64,000 nucleotides of DNA. It comes from Saprospiraceae bacterium (GTDB lineage: Bacteria; Bacteroidota; Bacteroidia; Chitinophagales; Saprospiraceae). Under the pieces are notes generated by a model that was given only the letters and a program-made list of their open reading frames with translations, was not told the DNA's origin and ran no database searches. This document shows positions 33,206 through 41,311 of the stretch, piece after piece (within the stretch, counting starts at the first letter, position 1; each line of letters opens with the position of its first letter). The translations under genes and the position numbers were made by a program. The stretch spans positions 177,836 to 241,835 of the forward strand of contig JADKAE010000011.1 of NCBI GenBank assembly GCA_016715405.1, in the 5' to 3' direction.

Positions 33206-33234
33206 TTTGTACTTAAAAAATAAAATTAATTTTG
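33206..33234 (+). promoter_or_regulatory. amt promoter
   Basis: TTTG (33206-33209) or TTG (33203-33205) upstream of TAATTTTG (33227-33234), with 17 or 21 bp between. Good match to the Bacteroidota consensus. It implies a leader of about 120 nt before the amt ATG. Confidence 0.55.
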
Positions 33235-33302
33235 CCTTGAAGCTGCGACATCCGCACGCTGCCCTGACCTTTTCACCACACCAGATTAAACTAAACATCA
33301 GC

Positions 33303-33339
33303 TACTCCGTTTCCGACAGGAAGCTGAGGGAGTATTTTT
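33303..33339 (+). promoter_or_regulatory. leader hairpin with T-run upstream of amt
   Basis: TACTCC (33303-33308) pairs with GGAGTA (33329-33334). Inside, TTCC-GACA-GGAA forms a second stem. It is followed directly by TTTTT (33335-33339) and then, 20 bp on, the amt ATG. The shape resembles an intrinsic terminator or attenuator in the leader. Function is inferred only. Confidence 0.35.
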
Positions 33340-33359
33340 AACCCATACAAAATTTTTTG

Positions 33360-34751
33360 ATGAAAAAGCGGTGGCTTCTTCCTATTGGTTTACTCGGTAT
33401 TTTGGCGGTGGGCGGCATGTTTGTCAAACCAACCATGGCCAGCCCTGAAAGCCTGGCAGCGGTTAATGCCGGCGATACGGCCTGGCTGCTCGTGGCCACT
33501 TGTCTGGTATTGCTGATGACGCCGGGCTTGTCGTTTTTTTATGGCGGCATGGTGAGTTTTAAAAACGTGGTTAGCACCATGTTGCAGAGCTTTATCGCAC
33601 TGGGCGTTGTCAGCATGTTCTGGCTGTGTTGTGGTTTTAGCCTGGCTTTTGGCGACAGCATCGGCGGATTTATTGGCAACCCGGCTACCTTTTTTATGTG
33701 GCGCAACGTAACCTCAGGCGCACATCCCGTTTTGTCGCCGACGATACCGCTCGCCTTATTCGCGCTTTTCCAACTGAAATTTGCCATTATCACCCCGGCC
33801 TTGATTACCGGCAGTTTTGCCGAGCGGATCAAGTTTTCGGGATATTTGCTATTCATTTTGCTGTTTTCGCTGTTTATCTATTCGCCGTTGGCGCACTGGA
33901 CCTGGCATCCCGACGGTTTTCTGCGCAAACTCGGCGTTCTTGATTTCGCCGGTGGCACCGTGGTGCATATGTCGGCCGGCGTGGCCGCGTTGGCTGCCGC
34001 CGTATTCCTTGGCAAACGCCAGAGCCTCGACCAGGGCGAGGCGGCTCAACCCGCGAATATTCCTTATGTAGTGCTCGGCACCGGGCTGTTGTGGTTTGGC
34101 TGGTTTGGCTTCAACGCCGGCTCGGCACTCGCCGCCAATTCACTGGCGACCCAAGCCTTCGCCAACACCAATACGGCTTCGGCCGCCGCCATGCTGGGCT
34201 GGGTATTTTGGGATGCCGCCAAAGGCCGCAAAATTTCCGCACTGGGCGCCTGCATTGGCGCAGTAGTGGGACTGGTATCCATTACGCCGGCAGCAGGGTT
34301 TGTGACGGTGGGCCAAAGCGTAATGATCGGCGCCGCCTCAGCGGTGTTGAGCAACGTGGTGGTCCATATTTTCAATAACCGAACCGCCATCGACGATACG
34401 CTCGATGTATTCCCCTGCCACGGCGTAGGCGGCATTGCGGGTATGATTTTCACCGGCATTTTCGCCAACGAAGTGGGCTTGTTTTACGGACAAACGACGA
34501 CGTTCCTGTACCACCTGCTGGCCATCGCCATTGTAGGCGGGTTTACCTTTGTGGGTTCTTACCTGCTGCTGATGCTGACCAATGCCCTGGTACCGCTTCG
34601 GGTTACGCCGGAGGAGGAACGCCTCGGACTGGACTTGTCGCAACACGGTGAAACGATGACTTCTTTCGAAGAACGAATGAACGCGTACCTGCTCAAGCAA
34701 AATCAAAACAGCAAGGCTGCTTCACTGCCTAAGGCTGGTATTTCGGAGTGA
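33360..34751 (+). CDS. amt: ammonium transporter
   Basis: About 463 residues. ATG at 33360 is preferred over the preceding TTG. A cleavable signal peptide is followed by 11 transmembrane helices. The Amt signature is clear: DTAWLLVATCLVLLMTPGLSFFYGGM, the conserved Asp and first pore histidine in LDFAGGTVVHMSAGVAALAA, and the second pore histidine in DVFPCHGVGGIAGMIFTGIF. It conducts ammonium across the inner membrane. No glnK/PII gene is adjacent. The C-terminal cytoplasmic tail (EEERLGLDLSQHGE) carries the usual GLD motif. No frame break. Confidence 0.96.
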   Translation: MKKRWLLPIGLLGILAVGGMFVKPTMASPESLAAVNAGDTAWLLVATCLVLLMTPGLSFFYGGMVSFKNVVSTMLQSFIALGVVSMFWLCCGFSLAFGDSIGGFIGNPATFFMWRNVTSGAHPVLSPTIPLALFALFQLKFAIITPALITGSFAERIKFSGYLLFILLFSLFIYSPLAHWTWHPDGFLRKLGVLDFAGGTVVHMSAGVAALAAAVFLGKRQSLDQGEAAQPANIPYVVLGTGLLWFGWFGFNAGSALAANSLATQAFANTNTASAAAMLGWVFWDAAKGRKISALGACIGAVVGLVSITPAAGFVTVGQSVMIGAASAVLSNVVVHIFNNRTAIDDTLDVFPCHGVGGIAGMIFTGIFANEVGLFYGQTTTFLYHLLAIAIVGGFTFVGSYLLLMLTNALVPLRVTPEEERLGLDLSQHGETMTSFEERMNAYLLKQNQNSKAASLPKAGISE

Positions 34752-34975
34752 AAATGTAGCACTTGTGTGCCTCTGGTAGCTCTGCATCCTCTGCGCTGAA
34801 AAAAAATCCAAGTTGTCTTTCCTGGGAAGACAGATATGCGATAATTTGTCTTTGGGCGGAAGATACGTTGCCGAACAAGAAAATAGGGTAACTTTAACTG
34901 GGAATAGACTACATCACTATTTATGGAAAAACTGACCTGACAGGTATGTCGTCATTCAGGGCAACAATTTATGAA

Positions 34976-35536
34976 ATGAAAAAATCTTACCTGTTTTTGG
35001 CCTTAATTGCTATCTCCCTGTTCTTTCATCACTGTAAATACGATTCATCAGACGAGCTTCAGTTCAGCAGTGGATGCGGCGACTTGCAGCAGAATTGCCA
35101 GAGAAGCTATTATAGTGAAATAGTTACAAAATGGCGTGGAGCATTTAATTATCAACAAGTATTTATATCGAAATTTATTTTGAATGATGGAGAAGTAGTG
35201 TATTTATCAGATACTAGCTGCGTTAATGCTGTTTGCAATCAATTCGAACTTGATTTAAAAGCGGATTCTACGTTCAAAATACAGTTTGATATAATATTGC
35301 CGAATGAAACGGAGCAAATATATTCTGATTCATTAATGGGTGAATTTTCTATCTGCTGGTGTCACAGAAGTAGCGGCGGACATCACCCGGGTTGGTGGTA
35401 TGGAGAAATAACCTTGCAATCTAATTCGGAAGAAATTGTATTTCCTTTTGAAAGATCTTTGATTGGAGAACCTATGAATTTTAATTTTCAGACGGCTAAA
35501 GGGGAATTTAATATTTACCTGCAAGATATTAATTAG
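34976..35536 (+). CDS. putative lipoprotein of unknown function
   Basis: About 186 residues from ATG at 34976, chosen because it starts a lipoprotein signal (MKKSYLFLALIAISLFFHHC, cysteine at residue 20). The mature part is small, acidic and beta-rich, with several cysteines (SGCGDLQQNCQRSYY, SCVNAVCNQFEL) and a His-rich patch (CWCHRSSGGHHPGWWYGEI). AT content is higher than in surrounding genes, suggesting acquisition or low expression. No family recognised. Confidence 0.55.
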   Translation: MKKSYLFLALIAISLFFHHCKYDSSDELQFSSGCGDLQQNCQRSYYSEIVTKWRGAFNYQQVFISKFILNDGEVVYLSDTSCVNAVCNQFELDLKADSTFKIQFDIILPNETEQIYSDSLMGEFSICWCHRSSGGHHPGWWYGEITLQSNSEEIVFPFERSLIGEPMNFNFQTAKGEFNIYLQDIN

Positions 35537-35649
35537 CATGGAGTTCGTGACTTGCACGCGAAATATTAAGGTGTATATATTACGCCTCGCTGGAGCTTGT
35601 AAGGCTTGTCAAATGTATTATCTTAAGGAAAAATAATACCGATATTTAT

Positions 35650-35745
35650 TAACCACAGAGTTTCACGGAGTTAACACGGAGTTGCACAGAGTAAGATTAT
35701 ACCCTCCGTGAAACTCCGTGTTAACTCTGTGCAACTCCGTGGTTA
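35650..35745. repeat. 'AACCACAGAGTTTCACGGAG' quasi-palindrome between convergent genes
   Basis: Left arm AACCACAGAGTTTCACGGAG...ACACGGAGTTGCACAGAG, right arm CTCCGTGAAACTCCGTGTT...GCAACTCCGTGGTT. Almost perfectly complementary around a loop of about 10 nt. Same architecture as 24263-24357, with CACGGAG replacing the GCAGAG units. Confidence 0.88.
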
Positions 35746-35790
35746 AATAATCCGCTAAGTTGACGACATTTAACAATCGCCCCCTCGCCC

Positions 35791-38170
35791 TTACTGCACC
35801 GCAAACCTCCCCGTCGCAAACCCGGCCTCGCCGTGCAGACGGTAGAAATACATGCCGGCGGGCAGCGACTGGCGCTCGATGCGCACCTGGTCGTCTTTGA
35901 TGTCGTTGTATACCCGCACCACCTGGCCTTTGGCATCCATCAACTCGAGGTGATAGGCATTGCCGGCGGGGTTGGGGAAACGCAGCAGCGAAAAGCCCGT
36001 CATCGGGTTGGGCTGGATGGTGACCGGGATAGCCGGGTTGACATCTGTGACGCCCACGGCTACTACGCAGCCGTCTACGATTTTTGACGAGACCTGCTCG
36101 TGGTCTTCGTTGACTACTTCTATGATCTCATCGATACAGATATAATCGCCGGTCAACTCGGTGAAGTAGATGCGGCACAGCGGCTGCATATCGGGCGATT
36201 TGAGGATCAATGAATCCTGGTAGGAGATGCCCACTACCATGCCGCCGTCGATATTGATGCGGGGCGTGATGGGGTATTGTACCGGGTCTACCAGGTTTTC
36301 GATGTTCATCGGCGTGATACCGCTTACGCGGAATTGATAGGCATGCACATAATCGGTGGGGTTCGTGATGCCGATATCAAAGTATTGCTCGTCGAAGTTG
36401 ACGTCTATGATGCTGAATGCCACAGTGTCAAGTTCATTAGTTATGCCGGCGGGGAATGTACAGTGGTCGTGGAGGCCCTGACCGATGTGCAGGTGCGCCG
36501 CGCCGAAGTTGAGGCAACTGGTGAGCAGGGCGGCGTCGTACACGGTAATTTCACCGTCGGCGTTGAGGTCGTTGCAGGGGGTGGCCTCCAGGTCGTCGGC
36601 CATGATGCCGTCTACATAGGTTTCCGCGTCGTTGATCTCTTGCACGCCGTCAAGGTCGAGGTCGCCGCGCAGGGTCATTCCACCGCAGACGCCCGCGCAG
36701 TCCTGGCGAACATCGCCATAGGGCGTGCCGTTGCAGTCCACCACGGGCGGACAATCATCGTCGATTTCGAGTTCCAGTTCACCCGAGCTGCGGTCGAGCA
36801 CGATACACACCTGGCCCCAGTTGTTGAGGGTATCTTTTTCGATCTGGCCGAGGGCGTCGGGGGCGTTAGCCCAGTTGACGCGGGTCACCAGCACATAGCG
36901 GCCGTCGGGCACGTCGGTCACGTCGATCCACTGGCATTCGAGGCCCGACCAGTATTCGTCGTAGCAACCGGCAGAAATGCCCATGTAGCCGCAGCCGTAT
37001 TGACCGGAGCCGGTAGTGCAACCCAGGTCGAGCACGCAAAAGCCGTTTTTGAAGCCGGCGGGAAGTACTACGCCGTTTTGATCAAACAACAGGTATTCGG
37101 CATAGCCGGCGTAGTGGAAGTGGTTGTGGCAGTTGTCGTAGGTAAATTGCGTATTGCCGGTATTGGGGGGGCCGATGAAATAATCTTTTTCGCCGATGTT
37201 AGAAATTTTAGTAGAAAAACGCACAATGTCGCGCATGCCGTAACCTTTCAGGCATCCTTCCTGGATGAGGCAGGGATCGTCGGATAAAATCGTGCTCAGT
37301 TGAATGGTATTGCGAAGTAATTGCTCGTCGAGTTCCAAATCGGGCGCTTCCGGGCAGTCAGGGCCCTGGGCAGGCAAGAGCCGTCGTCGACGGTGGCCAG
37401 CGGGTTGTAGTTGCAAGAGCCGATTTGGGTACAACCCACCACCGGACCGAGGTAAGTGATAGACCAGGTGATGGTATCGTGGCAACTGTTTTGGTGGTCG
37501 CCAATGCGGATATAATACGTTTTGGCGGGGTCCATATAGGCTTCCACCTGGGCTTGCGGCGCGCAGTCGGAATCGTCGTTGTCATAAAACGCGATGCCCT
37601 GGTTGTCGTCGGTAAGGCCGTTACCCTGGCAGCTTTCGTACACCCAAATCGTAGTATTGCAATCGGTAAATCCACAGGTCGTGATGAGGTACGTGCCGAT
37701 AGAATCGGGTGTAAACTCGTACCAGTGGTCGTCGAAGCTGGTCGTATAGGCGCCCTCGACAATGGGCATGGACGAATTGCAAACCTGGCCGGGTTGGCAG
37801 TTGAAATTGACGAATTCATAATCGCCATAATCTCCTCCCTGGGCGATGAGTTCGCCCTCAACCTCTACGCGGTAAAATCCCGGCGCAAAAATGCCGTCGC
37901 CGTAGCTGTCGAATATATTAAAAGTAATGCACTCCGAAGGAGGCACGCACACTTGCTGCTGAAAAGTACTGCCATTGGCATAGGTGTTAAACGGAACCTG
38001 GTGGTACACCGTGCCGGAGCTTCCGGTGATATTCCAGCCGATCTCGTAGCCGTAGCCATCCGTTTTGATGGTAACCACCACAGACACATAAGAGGTATCC
38101 GGACAAGGTGGCTGAGCTTTTAATGCTAAAGCACTTACTAAGCAAAAAGGAGTGTAAATAGTAGCCGCAT
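35791..38170 (-). CDS. secreted lysyl-oxidase-domain protein with T9SS sorting domain (frameshifted)
   Basis: About 793 residues. ATG at 38170 begins a signal peptide interrupted by a small indel near 38128. Residues ~30-230 are two beta-sandwich/PPC-like segments, then CNYNPLATVDDGSC, a motif common in T9SS proteins. After a second break near 37365 comes a lysyl oxidase domain. The copper ligands are in CHNHFHY, the quinone-forming Lys in FKNGFCVLD, and the partner Tyr in GCYDEYWSGLECQWIDVTD, so all LTQ cofactor residues are present. A dockerin-like calcium segment follows (RGDLDLDGVQEINDAETYVD, NDLNADGEITVYDAAL). The protein ends in a T9SS sorting domain (QPNPMTGFSLLRFPN ... GMYFYRL). It is predicted to be a surface copper amine oxidase acting on lysyl groups. 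Confidence 0.82.
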
Positions 38171-38393
38171 TTTGTTAACCATAATTTGGGTGAAGAAAAG
38201 GAAGCCTAAAAGTAAGGTTTTACTATAAATTTTAAATTCAAATATTTAATCAGGATAACTTATGGTAGGCAAATGACAATATTTTTGCCTTTCTACAGAC
38301 AATGTAGAGATATTTGCCGGCCTAATGGCCTATTTCCTGCCGGGGAACCGTATTTTGGACGCCCGGAATAACAAGTAAATTATCACCTACCGT

Positions 38394-40799
38394 ATGAAAA
38401 AGACGATTTGCCTATTGGCCATAGTGGCTATTGCCGCACACCTGTTTGCCCAGTCGGGCGCCGACTCATACTCCCGCCTGCGCATCGACCTGAGCCAACG
38501 CAGCCTTGCCGAATTAGCCGCGCTGGGTATTGACGCCGACCACGGCATCCACGCCCCGGGACGCTTTTTCATCGGCGATTTCTCTGTCCGCGAAGGCGCG
38601 ATGATGCAGGAGGCCGGCTGGTCGACCGAAGTGCTGATCGCCGACGTGCAAGCCTGGTATGTCGAGCAAAGCCGGCAGCCGGCGCCCGGCCGCGACGGCG
38701 GCATCTGCGACCCCAATGCCCGCTATAAATACGCCACCCCCGCTAATTTCAACCTCGGCAGCATGGCCGGCTTTTATACTTACGAAGAAATGCTGGCCGA
38801 ACTCGACGATATGGTTGCCCAGTATCCCGAACTCATCACCGCCCGAGCGCCCGTCACCGATGCGTTTACCACCCAGGAAGGCCGCCCGCTCTACTGGCTG
38901 CGCATCTCCGACAACGCCGCCAACGACGAGCCGGAAACCGAAGTACTCTATACCGCCCTGCACCACGCCAGGGAACCCAACAGCCTTTCGCAGCTCATCT
39001 TCTACATGTGGTACCTGCTCGAAAATTACGCCACCAACGACGAAGTGCGCTATATCGTAGACAATACCGAACTCTACTTCATCCCCTGCTTAAACCCCGA
39101 CGGCTACATCTACAACCAGGTCTCTAACCCCGAAGGCGGCGGCCTCTGGCGCAAAAACCGCCTGCCCAACGAAGACGGCTCATACGGCATCGACCTCAAC
39201 CGCAATTACGGTTACCAGTGGGGATTCGACAACCAGGGCTCTTCGCCCAATCCCGAATCACAGGTATACCGCGGCACAGAGCCTTTTTCAGAAGCAGAGA
39301 CCCGCATGGTGCGCGACTTTTGCGAACAACACGACTTTGTGCTCGCCCTCAATTACCATACCTTCGGCAACCTGCTGGTGCACCCTTGGGGTTATTCCGA
39401 CACCCTCACCGCCGACGCCGCCACCTTCAACGCCCTGGCAGATGCCATGATCTACCAGAACTACTTCCTGGCGGGCACCGGCACCGAAACAGTGGGTTAC
39501 ACCGTCAATGGCAACTCCGACGACTGGATGTACGGCGAAAATGCCACTAAACCGGCCATCTACTCCATGACCCCTGAAGTAGGCCGCCGCGACGATTCCG
39601 GCGGCTTCTGGCCGCCCATCTACGCCATAGAAACCAACTGCAAAGGCACCATGTGGATGAACCTGTCGATGGCCTTGTCGGCCCACAACTTCGGCATCGC
39701 CCAGGAAATCAACGCCAAAGTATTGCGCCAGAAAAACGGCCACCTCAGCTTCCGGCTTCGCCGGCACGGCCTCGAAGAAGGAGCCCTCACCGTGGCTATC
39801 TCGCCGCTCAGCGCCAATATCACGGGGGTAGGGGAGCCCAAGACTTTCGCGCTCAACAACTATGAGCCGGTTGTGGATAGCATCGCCTACACCCTGGCCT
39901 CCGCTACCGGCGACGAAGCCGAGGTCGTATTTTTGTTGTCGGTAGACAACGGCGCTTTCGTTCGCAGCGATACCGTGCGGTTTTACTACAGCGAAACGCC
40001 CGTCGTCTTCGCCGACGCCGGCAACGACCTCAGCCAGTGGACCATAGAAAACGGCAACTGGGGCGTCACCTTAAGCGAATTTCACCTGGGCCCCTCCTGT
40101 ATCAGTGATTCGCCGGCAGGGCCCAGCGACAACAACGCCTTTACCACCATCACCACCACGCAGCCCATCGCCTTGGGCGATTTTGCCAAAGCGTATTTGT
40201 CATATTGGACCCAATGGGAATTAGAGCCCTCCTTCGACTACGCCCAGGTACAACTGTCCGTCAACGGCGGAGAATTTGTGCCTCTCTGCGGAAACTACAC
40301 CGTTGAAGGCACCGACTTCCAGGCGCCCGGCGAACCCGTCTACGAAGGCGAGCAAGGCTACTGGGTACACGAATGGATCGACCTGGGGCCTTATGTCGCT
40401 TCCGGCGACCAGATCCGCGTGCGCTTTCATCTGCGCACCGACAACTACGGCACCGGCGACGGCTTTGCCTTCGACGAAGTACAGGTACACACCTGGGACG
40501 GCATCAGCACCGACGTATTCGATCAGGGAACAACGCCCTACTACCTGCAAAGCTATCCCAACCCCGCCCGCGACGAAGTCACCCTGCGAGCATACGGTGC
40601 GGTGCAGCCAGCAGATGGTGTCGTGCTCCAGGTATACAATAGCCTGGGCCAGTTGCAGTGGCAGGGTCCGGCGCAGTCCGATGCCCTGGGCTGGATCAAT
40701 CGCTTGGATATTTCGGCTTGGCAACCAGGTGCTTATTCTTATCGTTTTGGAGCAAACGGCGTGTCTGCGCCGGTTGGTAAATTTGTAATTACAAAATAA
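38394..40799 (+). CDS. secreted M14 zinc carboxypeptidase with T9SS sorting domain
   Basis: 801 residues without frame breaks. Signal peptide MKKTICLLAIVAIAAHLFAQ. The M14 domain has the zinc motif HHAREP (H-x-x-E), CLNPDGYIYNQ, the substrate-binding LNRNYGYQWG, the third zinc ligand in LNYHTFGNLLVHPWG, and the catalytic Glu in SMTPEVGRRDD. Beta-sandwich domains follow (one MAM/discoidin-like with WTQWELEPSFDYAQVQLSVNG). A C-terminal sorting domain (LQSYPNPARDEVTLRAYG ... PGAYSYRF) closes it. Predicted surface or extracellular carboxypeptidase. Confidence 0.93.
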   Translation: MKKTICLLAIVAIAAHLFAQSGADSYSRLRIDLSQRSLAELAALGIDADHGIHAPGRFFIGDFSVREGAMMQEAGWSTEVLIADVQAWYVEQSRQPAPGRDGGICDPNARYKYATPANFNLGSMAGFYTYEEMLAELDDMVAQYPELITARAPVTDAFTTQEGRPLYWLRISDNAANDEPETEVLYTALHHAREPNSLSQLIFYMWYLLENYATNDEVRYIVDNTELYFIPCLNPDGYIYNQVSNPEGGGLWRKNRLPNEDGSYGIDLNRNYGYQWGFDNQGSSPNPESQVYRGTEPFSEAETRMVRDFCEQHDFVLALNYHTFGNLLVHPWGYSDTLTADAATFNALADAMIYQNYFLAGTGTETVGYTVNGNSDDWMYGENATKPAIYSMTPEVGRRDDSGGFWPPIYAIETNCKGTMWMNLSMALSAHNFGIAQEINAKVLRQKNGHLSFRLRRHGLEEGALTVAISPLSANITGVGEPKTFALNNYEPVVDSIAYTLASATGDEAEVVFLLSVDNGAFVRSDTVRFYYSETPVVFADAGNDLSQWTIENGNWGVTLSEFHLGPSCISDSPAGPSDNNAFTTITTTQPIALGDFAKAYLSYWTQWELEPSFDYAQVQLSVNGGEFVPLCGNYTVEGTDFQAPGEPVYEGEQGYWVHEWIDLGPYVASGDQIRVRFHLRTDNYGTGDGFAFDEVQVHTWDGISTDVFDQGTTPYYLQSYPNPARDEVTLRAYGAVQPADGVVLQVYNSLGQLQWQGPAQSDALGWINRLDISAWQPGAYSYRFGANGVSAPVGKFVITK

Positions 40800-40821
40800 T
40801 CGAATGTTTTTTGTTAGCTAA

Positions 40822-40854
40822 TTTGGAATACTGAAAACAAATGCCGTATCTTTG
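40822..40854 (+). promoter_or_regulatory. promoter of the split initiator tRNA gene
   Basis: TTTG (40822-40825), 21-bp spacer, TATCTTTG (40847-40854). Full match to the Bacteroidota consensus. The tRNA 5' end is 19 bp downstream, so only a very short 5' leader is expected. Confidence 0.75.
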
Positions 40855-40872
40855 CAGTCCAAAATGCAACAC

Positions 40873-41222
40873 CGCGGAGTGGAGCAGTTGGTAGCTCGTC
40901 GGGCTCAAAAAGTTGAGTCTATGTAGTAGCTTGGCAAAACACATTTGCCGGTGAAGCCGCAAGGCAGCATAGTTTTGACAAAGGGCTGTCTAAGCAGAAA
41001 TGCTCAGATGATAATCCGTCAAATTCGGGGAAGCCTGTAGTGTGGTAATCCCGAGCCAAGTCCCAGCAATGGGAAAGGTGTAGAGACTTAATGGCGGACA
41101 CCCTCCTCGAAAGAGTGGGTGAAGAGAAAGTCCAGACTGCAAATTCCTGTTCGCAGGGAGCAGCGAAAGCTGTAGCGGTAGGCATAACCCGAAGGTCGCA
41201 GGTTCAAGTCCTGTCTCCGCAA
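40873..41222 (+). tRNA. initiator tRNA-fMet(CAU) interrupted by a group I intron
   Basis: Exon 1 is 40873-40905 (positions 1-33), exon 2 is 41183-41222 (positions 34-73). Joined they give a 73-nt tRNA with anticodon CAU. Initiator hallmarks are present: an unpaired C1 x A72, acceptor pairs 2-7 with 66-71 (GCGGAG with CTCCGC), and three consecutive G-C pairs in the anticodon stem (GGG with CCC). The T loop is GGTTCAAGTCC and the discriminator is A. CCA is not encoded (AAC AAA follows). The 277-bp interruption lies in the anticodon loop just 5' of the anticodon. A promoter and a terminator flank the gene, so it is an independent transcription unit. Confidence 0.92.
40906..41182 (+). ncRNA. group I self-splicing intron (subgroup IC3-like), no ORF
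   Basis: 277 nt. The 5' exon ends in U (U33) and the intron ends in G (omega-G), the only boundary satisfying both rules. P1 forms between GGCUC and GAGUC. P2 is GGCAAA/TTTGCC. P3 is TCCGTC/GGCGGA. P4/P segment is AATTCGGGGAAGCC, with Q as TAATCCCGAGCCAAG. P6 has CCCA-GCAA-TGGG. R is GTGTAGAGACTTAATGG and S is GAAAGTCCAGACTGC, forming P7. P8 is CACCC...CTCGAAAGAG...GGGTG. P9 is CCTG-TTCG-CAGG, followed by CAGC-GAAA-GCTG. The core strings are very like the Azoarcus tRNA-Ile and cyanobacterial tRNA introns. No homing endonuclease is encoded. As read, U33 pairs with A rather than G in P1, which is unusual. Confidence 0.93.
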
Positions 41223-41227
41223 CAAAG

Positions 41228-41254
41228 AAGCCCGCTCAGGCGGGCTTATTTTTT
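41228..41254 (+). terminator. rho-independent terminator of the tRNA gene
   Basis: AAGCCCGC (41228-41235), loop TCAG, GCGGGCTT (41240-41247), then TATTTTTT. A perfect 8-bp stem 5 nt after the mature tRNA end. Confidence 0.9.
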
Positions 41255-41311
41255 GTGTAAACAATAACAATATATATACGATTTTCCCTTCTCGCTCCCT
41301 CCCTCTCACTC

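Larger units (their letters stand above)
32910..33359. other. 450-bp intergenic region upstream of amt
   Basis: AT-rich, with no credible gene. It holds the amt promoter (33206-33234) and a leader hairpin (33303-33334). The first ~280 bp show stop-rich sequence in all frames; one minus-strand frame overlaps the end of the glycosidase, but no family resemblance is visible. Confidence 0.5.

Noticed and set aside
36277..37287. Plus-strand open frame of 336 codons
   Set aside because: Antisense to the lysyl-oxidase-domain protein; valine/histidine-rich shadow.
40873..41257. tmRNA (ssrA) in the 350-bp structured region
   Set aside because: The ends form a complete initiator tRNA, and the middle carries group I core segments, not an alanyl tag reading frame or tmRNA pseudoknots.
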